A stretch of DNA of 64,000 bases from Ligula intestinalis (taxonomy: Eukaryota; Platyhelminthes; Cestoda; Diphyllobothriidea; Diphyllobothriidae). Positions 52,393 through 64,000 of this stretch are shown in pieces. The notes beneath the pieces were generated by a model. That model was not told where the DNA came from, made no database searches, and was given only the letters and a program-made list of their open reading frames with translations. The stretch is taken from positions 26,096,633 to 26,160,632 of the forward strand of contig JAYGXS010000004.1 in the NCBI GenBank assembly GCA_036362985.1, read 5' to 3'. The translations under genes and the position numbers were made by a program. Position 1 is the first letter of the stretch, and the number at the start of each line of letters is the position of its first letter.

Positions 52393-53890
52393 ACAGTTGA
52401 ACTTACCCTCAGCATCACCACCCTCGCCATACACCCAGCTTGCCATATCACCTTCAGCCTCCTCTTCAAGGCAGATCAGGAACCCGTCCCCCGCCCCACT
52501 TCCAGTCACACTATTTTATCCATCCTCGACATCCACCTGCCGCTGACCTGTGATATTATCTCCCCCCTCCCCTCGGCGGCGATATGTCCCCGGTTTTCTT
52601 TTTTCAGATGTTCCCCTAAAAACCAACCTTTCTTGGCCTATATGCATTCTCTTTTTGCGATTTGAAGCCTTCCTTGAGTACTTGTTTTCTTGTCAAACAA
52701 CTTCATTGCTCACACGTTTGATTTAAGATTACTGTTTTGAGAAAGAGAGGGGGATAGGTAGATAGACAGATTTTAAGTGACCTCATCGCATTCCCTTTTG
52801 CATCCGTAGCACTTGGTTTCTGTTTGAACGAGAAAGTATCTCTGGTCGGCTAACTTCTGGTTTCTCGCGAACTGTTGACTTTCAACAGTCAGGGCAATAC
52901 GAAGCTAAAGTAATTGCGGTGATCAGGCGTGGGCAAAAGTTGTTGGAGTTGTTAGGTCTCGGTGTCGATCGTGTGTGCTTTTCCACCTACAGTCAGCCGA
53001 GCTGTCACCATATTTACGCCAATTTCGACTGAGTCCCAACAGCGACTTGACGAAGCGGGAGATGAAGAGAAGAGCACGAGTAAACGACTGGGCTGGCGAC
53101 AATTGGAGCGGACTTCCAACGCTCCAGTAACTCTCCCCCGTTTGCTTTGAGTGCAATACCCTGACCGATTCTCACGGAAGGTTGCCTTACTCTTCTGGAA
53201 TCCGCATGGTGGACCTTGAGCCCCCAGGTCTGGAATTAGCATAAGGCCGTTGCAGATTGTTATATGCAAGTAAAACCTTGAAGGTGCAAACCAACTGGTC
53301 GTGCTAGTAAAGATGAGCAATTAAAAAAGTCGATAAAGGGCTAATTTTATTCGAGGGAATAGTGGCCAGCTTCCCGTGGCTGGATTATATAAGAAAGATT
53401 TAGGCTCAAAGGAGGCAATAAAAAGCGTTTTAAAGTACCTCGTTCTGGCTTTAATTTCACGGAAGACGATCAAGAGCGTCCTACAATTGCCTCGAAAATG
53501 TTCCGGATGTCGCCTCACTTCCCTCCGAGGTCTAATATGCAGTGCGCGTTAACTGTATGAATCCAAAAAGATGAACACGAAGAAGAATCTACCAGGATAT
53601 AAAAATCACTACTGTTCTGCAGACCAGCAAATGACAAGGGAACAAACTTGTCTTAAAACAGGATAAGCAATATGCTCAATAACATTATTTACTACGCCGG
53701 TAGAGATGCAATACTCATGGGGATATCGCAATACAGATTCGTTATGAATGTTACTGAAACTAATTAAGTAGTAACGTTTTTGTATGCGAACTGAGCAGTG
53801 GCCATGTACGCCCAGACTTTATGGAGGGTAGTCCGGACTAACAGAACCTCCGCTATCTGTTCCAGGCAGCTAGAACGCTGCACAGGCTTC
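52393..53890. other. region downstream of SVIL
   Basis: It presumably includes the 3' untranslated region. AATAAA occurs at about 53417, which is about 1 kb away and not clearly linked. A C/T-rich stretch follows the stop (CACCACCCTCGCC; CCCCGCCCC). I recognise no gene or repeat. Confidence 0.45.
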
Positions 53891-53893
53891 CTA

Positions 53894-54265
53894 TCAACAA
53901 AGTCTTCCCGGGAAATCAGACACTAAAAAATTACTTTTTGGGATTAATAGGGAGATGCTGGCAGTGCTGCCTGAGATAGCAACATAGGGAATAAAGCCCT
54001 CATTCTGATGACTTCCGCTTTTTACCTTCCATGTGGGATTAGACCTGGTGATTGTAGTGGTCCGAGTACAGTCATTACTTAAACCGCCAAAAACCGCCTT
54101 TAGAGCAGTATATGGGGCCGCTGTATGTTGATTATCTATAATATCACGAAGGTCAGGAGCAACATCAACTGGCAATGCAGTCACAGCATAATAGAATCCA
54201 GTGTCCTCTCTTGCAATCTGCCACAAAGCAAATAGTGATTCCGGTGTGCGTAACCACATCGCCAT
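53894..54265 (-). pseudogene. Ty3/gypsy gag-like fragment
   Basis: The minus strand encodes ESLFALWQIAREDTGFYYAV, then TALPVDVAPDLRDIID and APYTALKAVFGGLS. The pattern (W-x-x-x-A-x-F...-Y..V...LP...A..L.D.I......PY..LK) is that of the capsid region in flatworm and insect Ty3/gypsy gag proteins. About 70 codons are recognisable; the rest is lost. No neighbouring pol sequence lies on that strand. Confidence 0.5.
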
Positions 54266-55400
54266 AAAATAAATCCATGCGACAGGGTGTAAGCAGTGGT
54301 GATCGTGGTAGGTTCGCTGATCATAACTAGGCCGTTGCGCCGTTCAGGGGTTAGATTAGTAAAATCGATAATGGGCGTTTTGACGGCGTGTGTTAAAGGC
54401 CGCCCTAGTGTCGATTCAAGAAATAAAGCAGTGTAGACAGCAAATTACTCGTTAAAATAATACGGCTGATGAAAAGCTGTGGAGGGGGGAGGAAATCTGG
54501 ATGAAAATTAGTGAGTGAATCAGTAAAATAGAAAGACTATGAGTGAGAAGGATTCATCAATGTTGAAGAAAAGTTCGTCTACCCTTGTAAGTAAGCCATA
54601 AATAGCAATTAGTTGTGTATGCCAGGAAAATTAATAATCAATAATTGGTCACGAGAAGGCAACCTACTCATGACTTTTAATTGAGGGTCGTATAAGGTTT
54701 CTAATGGACTTATTTTAACACATTAAAACAAAATGCCATTATATCACTAGAGTCTAGTGCAACGCTTCGCTTTCTACCAAAGAACCTGTGTCACATTCGG
54801 TGATAGAAAATAGAACATGGGCCTCCTAGTATTTACATTAGCCACAGAACTGGCCCTACAAGAGTGGGACAACATTGCCTTCCACCACTATTAATCTGTC
54901 ATTTGGCGCCACCGATATATAAATTGCAGTTTCACTACCATTGAAAGGAGCAATCTAGCAGACTTCTAAGACCTACTTTACAGTATCTGTCCCCATATTT
55001 TGTTCACAAAAGAGGAAGGGGATGCCGGGCAGTGGTTATTCCCTAAAGTTTTCAGCCCACGCGGCTCGGTTACGACTTTGACACCCTGTACCAGTCTACA
55101 ACAAGCATAGGTCAGACGCACGCACTATCGCGCTCAATTTACTCAAGGACTAAGGGACCTGAAGACACAGTCACCATGTTTCGTCTTCGTTGAGTCCTAG
55201 GTTCCTGGTCTGCCTTCGTGTACTTTCTCCCACGTTTGAGAAAGTCGGAAACACAAAATCACCTTCAGTGCCCCAAAAAGAGTTCCGAAAAATTGCAGCA
55301 GTTTCACCAACGACGAAATTTTCGGTTCACTATAAATGATTGATCTACGAAAGTATCGTGTCCCCACAGAAAATACGAGCAAGGGTCTTGAGACAGTTCC
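54266..55400. other. AT-rich intergenic DNA
   Basis: No recognisable gene or repeat. Confidence 0.45.
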
Positions 55401-55407
55401 ATACTGG

Positions 55408-55790
55408 ATAGCCAGGCATCAACCGTGTGAAGGTTCTCGGTCGCAGTTATTTGTATTGGCCTCACATTGAAAAACATTTGAAAGAGCTGGCCTGATCATG
55501 CACAAAATGCGCTGTTGCATTAAAAATGCCAACGGAGACCGCACAAAGGCATGGCCTGTCCCACGAGCGCCTGGGTACAGGGTCCACATCGACTATGCTG
55601 GAGTGCTCAATGGCCAGCACTTCTTTATTGCCATTGACGCATATAACAAATGGCCGGAAGTAATTCCTTTGGAACGCACGACAACCGGAGCAACAATCAA
55701 CACTCTTCATCACTATCAGCCAATTGTTGTGCGGCCTGGGAATGAACTGGGAGTCAGTTGGCGACGGCTTCTTCGAATCCCCTGATTGTG
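55408..55790 (+). pseudogene. Ty3/gypsy integrase fragment
   Basis: A zinc-binding segment (PGINRVKVLGRSYLYWPHIE, then SCTKCA after a TGA stop) shifts frame into the start of the integrase core. There AWPVPRAPGYRVHIDYAG holds the first catalytic Asp, followed by FFIAIDAYNKWPEVIP and TTTGATINTL. Similarity stops shortly after, before the remaining catalytic residues. With one stop and one frameshift it is inactive. The piece lies about 120 bp upstream of an LTR-like block in the same sense. Confidence 0.75.
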
Positions 55791-55904
55791 TATATACTGA
55801 TTTATTTGTCAAGGGAGCCAGATTATGCTGTTGCTCGCACCAACAGGTTCACCGACATAGTCAGCCACTGCGCACATCTCCCATAAGACAACTTATCAGT
55901 TTAG

Positions 55905-56315
55905 ACGGTTGTCTTGTCGTGACTAGCTCGCGTCGAAGTGCACTTTCCCAAAGGCCAACAGATACGGTTTTCTACGTCTGCGAACAGCCAATCACAGATG
56001 GCGCATAGCTGGGCCTTAGCGAGGCGACGAATAGCAAGCCTGCACGCGTGAATTGCTCTCTCTGTCTGTCTAGCCAGAAACCTTCAGGCTGACCCAGCAA
56101 ATTAACGCTCTTTTTCCATCTATTGGCCTGACTGCTGTCAAGCGGCTGGCATCCTGGCTGGTCGTGTTCTCCCCAGCCAGACTTTTTCCATCTATTCTCC
56201 GTTCCTCTGTGTACACAATATACTGTTCCTTCTACTCTGGCCTTCCCAAGACTTCTCCTTTATTAATTAGCCACGGTCTGAAGATCGCAGTTGCTAGGGT
56301 TTAACTTATCGCAAA
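55905..56315 (+). repeat. LTR-like element (family G), sense copy
   Basis: TGTCTTGTCGTGACTAGCTC at the start, CAGCCAATCACAGATGG (CCAAT box), a GTGTACACAATATACTG box and a TTTAACTTATCGC end. It follows integrase sequence of the same sense, so I take it as the 3' LTR of that element. The borders are approximate. Confidence 0.5.
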
Positions 56316-56379
56316 GGTGTTAAGGCTACGAAAGTTTAACCCTTACTACTGCGATCTTCCAAGCCCGGTAACTTAGAAG

Positions 56380-56768
56380 AAGATCGAAGTCGTGGAAGCC
56401 AAGGTAGAAGGAGATTGTATTCTGTACAGAATCAGTAGGAGAAGAGTTAACAGAAGGGTTGACTCGGCCTGGGGTGGAGTTTGACCATGAGGAGCGAAAG
56501 AGAGAGAGCGCCGCAGCCTCGCATCCGCCACGCACCTTGGCCAGAGGCCGAGTGAGTTCCGCCTTGCTTGCTGTGTGGCTTAGTGTGAAGTTACAGCGAC
56601 CAGGTGGATAGGCGGTCATCGGTTGGCTGGCGCGTGTGCAAGGCTTGCTGCAGCGAGAAGAAGGGAGCGTACTGACAGCGGTTGCCAAGTTCGCGGCGAA
56701 CAAAGGCAGACAGCGTGAGTCAACAGCGGCAGGCTCCCACAAACTCTCTTAACCCCCTACGATAGTCT
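56380..56768 (-). repeat. LTR-like element (family G), antisense, facing the previous copy
   Basis: GTATTCTGTACAGAATCAG, a GAAAGAGAGAGAGCG tract and GGTTGGCTGGCGCG follow the antisense order seen at 18 and 20.7 kb. It ends with TCTTAACCCCCTACGATAG. Together with the copy just upstream it makes an inverted pair. Confidence 0.45.
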
Positions 56769-56864
56769 GATGCCGGAGGTTTGGGAAGGGAGAGTCAAGT
56801 CGATGACCCAGGGCATTTTTCTCATTCTAAACAGTCTGATGCACTTAAAGCAATCACGGTGCCC

Positions 56865-57010
56865 TAAAAGCGGTGGCTTGGACGGTTGCCAACTAACTGG
56901 AAACTCGGACTGCGGGGCCAGCCCAGTGTGTGGTGTGCTGAGCGGAGTTGCTGACTGACGGACTGAGAGTCAGGCTGCCGTGGTCCTTTCTTAATGTGAC
57001 CTTATCGGCA
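56865..57010 (+). repeat. repeat family H, longest copy
   Basis: GACGGTTGCCAACTAACTGG, then GAGAGTCAGGCTGCCGTGG and TCCTTTCTTAATGTG. The reverse complement of this order is at 40.3-40.45 kb. A second partial copy (GGAGGTCAGGCTGCAGTGG, then CTCTTTCTTACTG) lies at 57.43 kb. Confidence 0.5.
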
Positions 57011-57474
57011 CTCCCAATCACGCGGGATGCGGTCCGCCCCTATCATCCATGCGGTTTTCTGGATATGATAGCCCACAGTCAACGGGCCTGCTCCCTCTCC
57101 CTTCTCCGATATTCTTGACTGTTTCTTGAATCCGTGCCCACGTGGTAGAGTTGCACAGCGTAATCTGTTCTCACTTCAATCCAGCACATGTAACCGTCCC
57201 TGCTCCAACCTGATGCGGAAAACGCAGTAGACCATTTCGAAATTGATGGTCGAACTTTCGGAGTAAGCTCTGCCAGCCATTTGGACTGAAACCGCGTATC
57301 CTAGGCTTGATCTTGCTGTGGCATCTGGGAGTGGGGACAAATAGTGAAATTGACTGTTATAGCTGTGACCTCACAGCGTTAAGCTTCATGCGTGTCCTTT
57401 TTTGATAGATTGATGTGGTGGTGAACTGGAGGTCAGGCTGCAGTGGCTCTTTCTTACTGTGGCGTTGATGGCAG

Positions 57475-59250
57475 TCCGCGACTATTTCCTCTTTTTTGTT
57501 CTTCACAATGCCGGCTGCACTATTTCCCAGAAACCCATTTTAAACTTGGATCGTTTACACAAAACGAGACTGCCCTAGACGGTGTTCTGCCCACTGTGCG
57601 TCTTTAAATACTACAGGAATAGCTTATTTTGGTCTATCCTACAATCAAAGAATACTAACTCTTCACTCCAGTTTGCATCACTTTCAGTTATTCCAGGAAT
57701 TGTGTCATGTAAATCGGTCCTCCAAGCCTTTTTTACCCGTTAGTTTTGGAGCTTATTGGCCAACCTTTTGAGATAATCCAGCATTGATTAAAGACTGGAT
57801 TCACACATTCTTGGAATTTAAAAACCCTTATAGATCTTCCTTGATCAAATCCTTAACTTGCGTCATTCACATTCATCCAATGGTCATTGATGACAGAGAA
57901 TCGCCGGTAACTGAGGGAAGATAAAAGATACCGACTGGCCTTCATATATGCTGCACTGACTTTTTTTGCCGTTAATTATTCGGACACATCGTCGGCCTGC
58001 CGATAGAGTTTAACCTTGCAAATTAATCAATCTATAGCATGACATCATGAAAACACACTGGCCTGAATTTAAATATAAGTTGCCTGAACATTAATTCATT
58101 CACAACAAATATCAGAACGTCCCATACAATCGTTTTTTTTAATATTTTGCAATTCAATCCCCTCCCATTCAGGATCGTAGACGCCCCATGGGCTTAAAAT
58201 AAATAGGCTGGCCTGGTTTCCTTGATTATTTCCAACCTATGGGATGTAACTCTATGCATGTTAAATACTATGTTCGTGCACAGAGTTGTTTTTCGGCTGT
58301 TCTTATTATCATTCCTTTTATTTATTGACAGTTGTTTTTTATTTGTTTTAGACCACTTTCAAGTCCTTTGCTACCTATAGGCCCAGGAGAATGAATCTGA
58401 TTAACTTTTACTGATTATTTATGTTTTCTTGCACATACTTGACTGCTTTTTCTTGGTGAGCCACCGGCATGAAAATTCTCATTATCAATGATCCCTTTTT
58501 CCACGATCCTGTAGTTATTATTGGTTAAGAGGCTTTCATAACGAACTACTGCGTGGAGTTCTACAGAGTGAGGGACAACTGACAGTGATAAAAGAGCTGT
58601 TTCAGGGTTTTCTGAATTGATCTAGCCAATCCTAATCCTGAATGTTAGCTGGAGTCAGAAGCACTAGTATGCACAGACGCACAGCTGGTTCACAGACGGG
58701 ATCTGTCCGGTGGATCGTATGCACTCCACCGAACCAGGGAGTTCATTAACATCTTGTCGTCTGGAATTCTCTTTCGCTGCAGATCTTGATAGTCATTCAT
58801 GCCGAAATGAATGCAAACTGATACATAAGCGTCCTACAATAAAGTAACCTGATTGTACGTTATAAACGAATTGCCGTTGTACGCTGCAAAATTCCACTGC
58901 GTCAAATCGAAGTAAAAATGGGTCGGCGTGCAGTCCTTTCCTCCGTCCCTGACACACTTGTCGAAATGCCCTGATAACCACATTCGAGGCGATGAAACAA
59001 GCCCACAATCCTTTCTCGATCCGGACCAAATGGAAGTGCTCATAAGTCTAAGAAGCTCCAAGCAGTTCAAAAACTTGACGCTGACGGTTATATGTTAGTA
59101 AAACGACGGTACAGCAAATAGCACAGCTGGTATTAGAGAAGGAGGGAGGGAAGGCTAGTGTTAAATTGAAAGAAAACGAATCCATTTAGTCGAGGCAATG
59201 TCAACAGACGGCAAGGATAGGTTGTGCAACCTCACTGAGTAAAATTCCGG
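57475..59250. other. AT-rich stretch with no confident gene
   Basis: Apart from two overlapping minus-strand frames at 58.8-59.07 kb (about 78 codons each), nothing stands out. One frame (HFYFDLTQWNFAAYNG) reads like protein but has no recognised motif, start context or splice partner. It could be a lone exon of another gene. Confidence 0.35.
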
Positions 59251-59254
59251 CAAC

Positions 59255-61418
59255 AGTAGCTTATGTAGGCCCACTCCTTAATCCCTACTTCCTGCATGTT
59301 TTCCTACGAAAACGGTGGTTATAGAGTTTTATGGATGGGGAATTAGGATACGCAGGGAAATATACTTTAATAAACGCTAAACGCATTTTTATTTTACTGT
59401 ATTTAGAAGTGGTGTTGATTTATATCTGTAGAATTTCTTATCTGTATTATCGCATAGGAGTAAGGGGTAGGCTCCTTACGTGGATAAAAAGCTTTCTAAT
59501 CGGTCGCTCGCAAACTGTCCACATCAGCGACAAACAGTCAGCCAAGGTTGAGGTTGAGAGTGGTGTTCCCCAAGGCTCCGTTCTCGGCCCTATCTTGTTT
59601 GTTATCTATATCAACGACTGTGTCCGCAAACTGGATTGCGGCATCGCCATGTTTGCCGATGACATAAAACTTTGGAGCGTAATTCGAACTGCGGCTGACG
59701 AAGTGCACTTGCAGGAAAATTTAAATAGGCTTCAAAAATGGTCGGCGGACTGGCTCTTACCGTTCAATGAGAGCAAGTGCACCACCATTCGAGTTGGCAA
59801 ATCCGGTTCTTCAAACGGCACGGCTTACCGACTGAATGACATACCATTGAAGGAAGTGAACGCTTAAAGAGACTTGGGAGTCTGGATCACGCCCTCGCTT
59901 AAACCTTCCCTGCATTGCACAAAGGTAGCCAAGTTCGCGATGTCGATCCTATACCACGTCAAACGAGCTTTTTCTACCTTCAATGAAGAGTGCTTCACAA
60001 AAGTCTTCGGAACCTTCGTACGACCGCACCTAGAATCCGCTATCCAAGCTTGGAGCCCCTGGGCCAGGAAAGACATAAACATCCTGGAAAAGGTACAACG
60101 GCGCGTAACCAAACTTGTTATGGGGCAGGGCTCGCAGCCTTATAAAACACGGCTGTCGAATCTCAACCTCTTCCCATTGCGCTACAGGCAGCTTCGGGGG
60201 GACCTGATACTAGCATTCTGCGTAGTACGTCTTCAAGACTGCTGTCCTATATCAGGGGATTTTTTCGAATTAGCAAAGACCACGAATCTGAGGGGTCATC
60301 CTCTCAAATTAAAGGTGACAGGAGCGAGGCTGGACGCTCGGAAACACTTCTTTTCAAAAAGAGTGGTCGGAGCATGGAATGCGCTTCCTCAGGACGTTGT
60401 TATGTCGGAATCGTTAGAGGGTTTTAAGCGAAAACTGGATCGATATTGCAGCGCACGATGGATCGTAACAGACAATTTGCAATAATAATAATACCACTTA
60501 CAATTTTTTCAGTAGTATTAGTTTAATAATCCATTCACCTTTGCTATTTAGAACGCCCTCCCACGCATAGCCTCATGCGACGGTCTCCGCGGTCTACCCT
60601 ACTTGGCTGTATGCGTACCGCGATTACCCCTCTAGCAATCTTATCAGCCAGACCTGACGGCCTAAACATTCACCCTTGGTTCGACCCAAAGCGGACTGTC
60701 GACGATCTGGACGGATGCCTCTGTTTTTCCAGTTCCGTTGGCGGACTCTGCAATCAGCAACGAAGAATCAGGACGTGGCTTCCACATGGTGATGATCCTG
60801 GGAACCTTTGCAATCCCCCCCCCCAGTTGGAACCCACTTTTTTCTCCAAAATCCCACGCATAACCCTCACAAGAGCGACAGTTTTTCTCCTAAAAATCCC
60901 TGAGGAGTTTTTTCACTGTCTGCTCCTATTTTTATCCTATGACACAGGACAAGTGGCCACGCCAACATTCTAAGCAACAATTTTTTGCTACCACTGCACA
61001 TATGTACAAATAGGGCACTCAAAGGAATTGTTCCTACATACCCTCAATATGCTGATACTGATACTGATTAGTGCGGAAAAACCTGATCATCCAATTGCAG
61101 GTTTCTTCGATTTCCCGAAAAATTGAAATGGAGGTCGTCTACTTCAGCTTACTTGAGGTCCAACTTACGGTTCTGGAGTCAGATTATTAAAGTCCGCGTC
61201 GCAAAGCGCCGCGCAAACCTTCAATTTACATGTGGAATAACCAACTCCCAGTGGCCGCGGGAAGCAACTTCGACTACATTTTTTTCACTTTACGCTTACT
61301 TCTATAAATCTTATTTTCTACCTTCTCTATTTCCCCACCCCCAAAACCCTATAACCACCGTTTTCGTAGGACAAAATGCTGGGACTAGGGATATAGGAGT
61401 GGGCCTACATAAGCTACT
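59255..61418. mobile_element. inverted-repeat element enclosing a LINE
   Basis: The left end (59255-59355) starts AGTAGCTTATGTAGGCCCAC and includes CCTACGAAAACGGTGGTTAT. The right end (61321-61418), on the opposite strand, has the same two stretches in the same order at the same spacing. The arms are about 100 bp and roughly 80-90 percent alike by eye. Between them lies the LINE described separately. The simplest reading is a non-autonomous inverted-repeat element into which a LINE inserted. Confidence 0.7.
59450..61070 (+). pseudogene. CR1-like LINE: reverse transcriptase and 3' tail, one in-frame stop
   Basis: The reading frame runs to 60485 and is broken only by TAA at 59865-59867. Reverse transcriptase blocks: LTWIKSFLIGRSQTV, GVPQGSVLGPILFVIYINDC, MFADDIKLW (FADD catalytic motif) and LNRLQKWSADWLLPFNESKC. 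After the stop come LGVWITPSLKPSLHC, FGTFVRPHLESAIQAWSPW, LEKVQRRVTKLV and the terminal GAWNALPQDVVM block. The order is that of CR1/Jockey-superfamily elements; the N-terminal endonuclease is missing. A 3' untranslated region of about 560 bp ends in (CTGATA)n. Confidence 0.85.
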
Positions 61419-61439
61419 TTTCCAAAATTCCTAACTACC

Positions 61440-64000
61440 TGCTGTCGTTGTTTTAGTATGCCTTGCGTTGTTGTTTATGGTACAGTTACGGGGAACAATC
61501 TTTGTGCGGTTTAACCTACATGGCGTCTTTAACCAGGTTCTGTTGTCAATCTTCTATGCTGTGAATAAGGCACTTCTTCAAAAGACTAGCTAAATGTGTC
61601 TGTGACTTGTCAATAGTCACCATGAAAAGTCTGGTCAAAGGGTTTTCTGCTGTGTTATGCTGCAGCAATGTCTTTTTGATTTTGGGAACGAAAATTATGA
61701 CTTATGGTTTATTTTGAAGGAAATTTTAAGACATTCATGGTACACGCGCTATTTACCAGCTATTTATGCTTATTTACAATGACAGTTGCTTAGGATTATC
61801 ACATATAATTGGTTCTTGGGATTGCGCAACCGTGGCTTAGTTAATTCTCGAAACAAAAACTTTAATTAATTCATGTTTATTTATTGAGGACTTAAATAAG
61901 TAATTTAGTAAGTATCAATAGCTATTGCCGATTGGCTGCGGTTGCTGATGCTTTTTTCAATATTTTGCAACACAATTCTAACAACACACTTTTTTAAAAT
62001 GAGCGCTGCTTCGTTAACTGGATAGCGTACTTCAACACACTGCTTTTGATTCAGGAATATTCTTACCTTTGCCTCACCAGTTCTGTACAGGTAACCATTG
62101 TCAACCGCTCGTAAACAAAGTATTTACATCTCCTCCCTTATGACATGAGCCTGTGGTCACTGGTTACAAGGTCGGCCTTTACAGCATATTGTTGCCCGAA
62201 AGAGCACTTACGTATATTGTTGATAATGCAAAGCAAGGGAACACCACGATGTCTAATTAACCCCCCACCCCTTACCCCTACGTCGAGGAACATTAAGTTA
62301 CTGCACAACCTATAACTGACCATTTTTGTCCTTGCATTGTACTGGCCCGATGAGGAATTGCCAAAACATATGTTTGCCAACATGAATTCTCAATCGTAAC
62401 ATGGGAATATCTGCAGAAGTTTACTTCTGCAAGTATGTAAGGCAAATAAATAACTTTGCTTCTCAATAGTTGCACTAGTTCCTTTCTGTAGAGAATTGCA
62501 CACACTTCCACCTTCAAATATGTGTGTTGCATGAAATAAGTTACTAGTATGTTAATTAAAAGACACGTACGCTTTGATTGGTTAACGTAAAGTTTTATCT
62601 AGCTTACTTTAAACATTGTGGAGCTGCAATTCTGGAGAAATGCGCTGCAAAAGGAAAACGATAAGCGTGAATGTTAACCTAAAAAGACAGCTTCTTTGAA
62701 ATGTAAAAGATGCCTGGGCTTACTGCGATTTTAAATTGGGTGGTGAACATTCCAGTCGTCGTTACTATATTGTTTCGGACAAACAAGCGACCGAGATGTA
62801 TCTTATTTGCAGGCGTTTCGTAGTCTTCAAACAGGAACACTGTGGTAGTCAATGCTTTGCAATGGACAATACTACCTGCCGCATAACCGTCACTTTCTGT
62901 TTATTTGAATGTTAGCCTCTTTACCTCGTATATCGGAAAATAATATAAGGCGGTTGTTCTTCGGCACAGTTGTGTTGACGGGAATAGTAAATGTTTCCCT
63001 GTAACCTACAAGCAACAACTAGGTTGAAGTCAGCGTAACACCTGCTGCAGATGGCTTCACATTTATTTGAAAGCGACTCACCGGTGATAAGACCGCATAT
63101 TTTACCGTATTCTATGATTGTTTCTGCCCGAGAAATTAAAACAAAAAATGGTTTGATGTTAATTTAAGGGAAAATTCAAGATCAGTTCCTATTCAGTTAA
63201 CTCTCAATTAAATTTCAAGCGAAGGAGAACAACAGTAGAAATAAAAACGCAGGTTTTAGTGAAAAAGTAGTAGTGCCTAGTGTCGGGCATACCGGGATGT
63301 CGAAGCCTATACGAACGATATCGTTACGGATCCGGGTGCCCGGCTGGCGGCCAATTGTTAATGTTGACATATAAAAAATAAAATAATAGGCATGTTAAGT
63401 AAAACCGTTTAAGTGTAATGCTTAAAAAAGAATAGAATTTAACTCATAGGTAGCAAAGAGACTGAGTCTAAAGCACAAATGGTTAGTAAGGCACATCTCC
63501 TCATTTTCAAGGTGAATGACCGAGATGGTTAACCCGGCCTTTTTAAAGCATATGTGGGTGCGCAATAAAAGCCGTTCGATTTATCGAACGCGGCTTGATC
63601 CAATCGGAATCATAGTATATTTTTAATTCGTTGATGAACGCTCACAGATCACGAGCGGCATCCACTCGTCCCGTTCTCTCTTGTAGCTCACTCTTGGACC
63701 CCTTGAGCAGCCACACAACATCAGGTAGGAGTCCTACATGCAAACCCGTAGCCCGAAGCCGGCGTCAATTTGTCCGTTTCCACAAGAAAGCGCTTCCGAG
63801 AATTCTTATATTTTACCAGTTTTGGGTCAATAAAGTGGAAACTAAATCCCGTATATCGTTTTCATTTTAAAGAGTTAGGCATTTTGCTTTAGTTGGACAC
63901 TTTATGCATAAATTTCCCGCAGGAACGCAGCCATATGTAACCGCGGCAATCCCGCCCGCTTCAAAAAAAGTACAGCAATTGTTTACGGTCAAAATTGACG
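61440..64000. other. AT-rich end of window
   Basis: I see no gene. A body fragment of SINE-like family B may lie at 63640-63755 (CCACTCGTCCCGTTCTCTC, then GAGCAGCCACACAACATC). A hairpin with TTCGAT and ATCGAA arms lies at 63568-63595. Confidence 0.45.

Noticed and set aside
58793..59070. Possible minus-strand exon of another gene
   Set aside because: Two overlapping frames, each about 78 codons. The more protein-like one ends at a stop without a clear splice acceptor or donor, and I recognise no family. Left as unassigned.

Overview
The window is eukaryotic and most likely from a flatworm, probably a tapeworm. Three observations point that way: one gene is split into small exons across about 48 kb with introns up to 14 kb; almost all the rest is interspersed repeat (tRNA-derived SINE-like units, LINE tails, LTR pieces, hammerhead-like fold-back units); and the interstitial telomere repeat is TTAGGG. 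The species assignment is inference. I see no bacterial-style operons.

One gene is well supported: a supervillin (SVIL) orthologue on the + strand. I place 17 coding exons between 4936 and 52392. Every junction has AG/GT borders and matching phase, and the joined length is 3393 nt, which is 1130 codons plus a stop. The product covers the linker ahead of the gelsolin-like region, five gelsolin-like repeats and a C-terminal villin-type headpiece ending at a TAG. It corresponds roughly to the last half of vertebrate supervillin. The amino-terminal half is not recognisable in 1-4935 and probably lies upstream. The assignment rests on remembered similarity to vertebrate supervillin, not on a search.

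Layout: 1-4.9 kb is non-coding, with repeats. Exons 1-7 lie between 4.9 and 22 kb and are separated by repeat-bearing introns. Intron 7 (22-36 kb) is 14.2 kb and packed with LTR, SINE-like and simple repeats. Exons 8-13 (36-44 kb) include two introns near 100 bp. Exons 14-17 (44.5-52.4 kb) encode the last gelsolin-like repeat, a large Ser/Ala-rich insert and the headpiece. From 52.4 to 64 kb I find only decayed retroelements: gag-like and integrase-like Ty3/gypsy pieces, LTR-like blocks, and a LINE reverse transcriptase lying between long inverted repeats.

The most interesting non-genic structure is a recurring unit with hammerhead-ribozyme-like core motifs. It is found singly and, three times, as head-to-head inverted pairs around a short spacer. 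Other points are a small inverted-repeat element with a telomere-like interior, an interstitial telomere tract between direct repeats, a SINE-LINE chimera, and an exact 50-bp local duplication inside intron 7.
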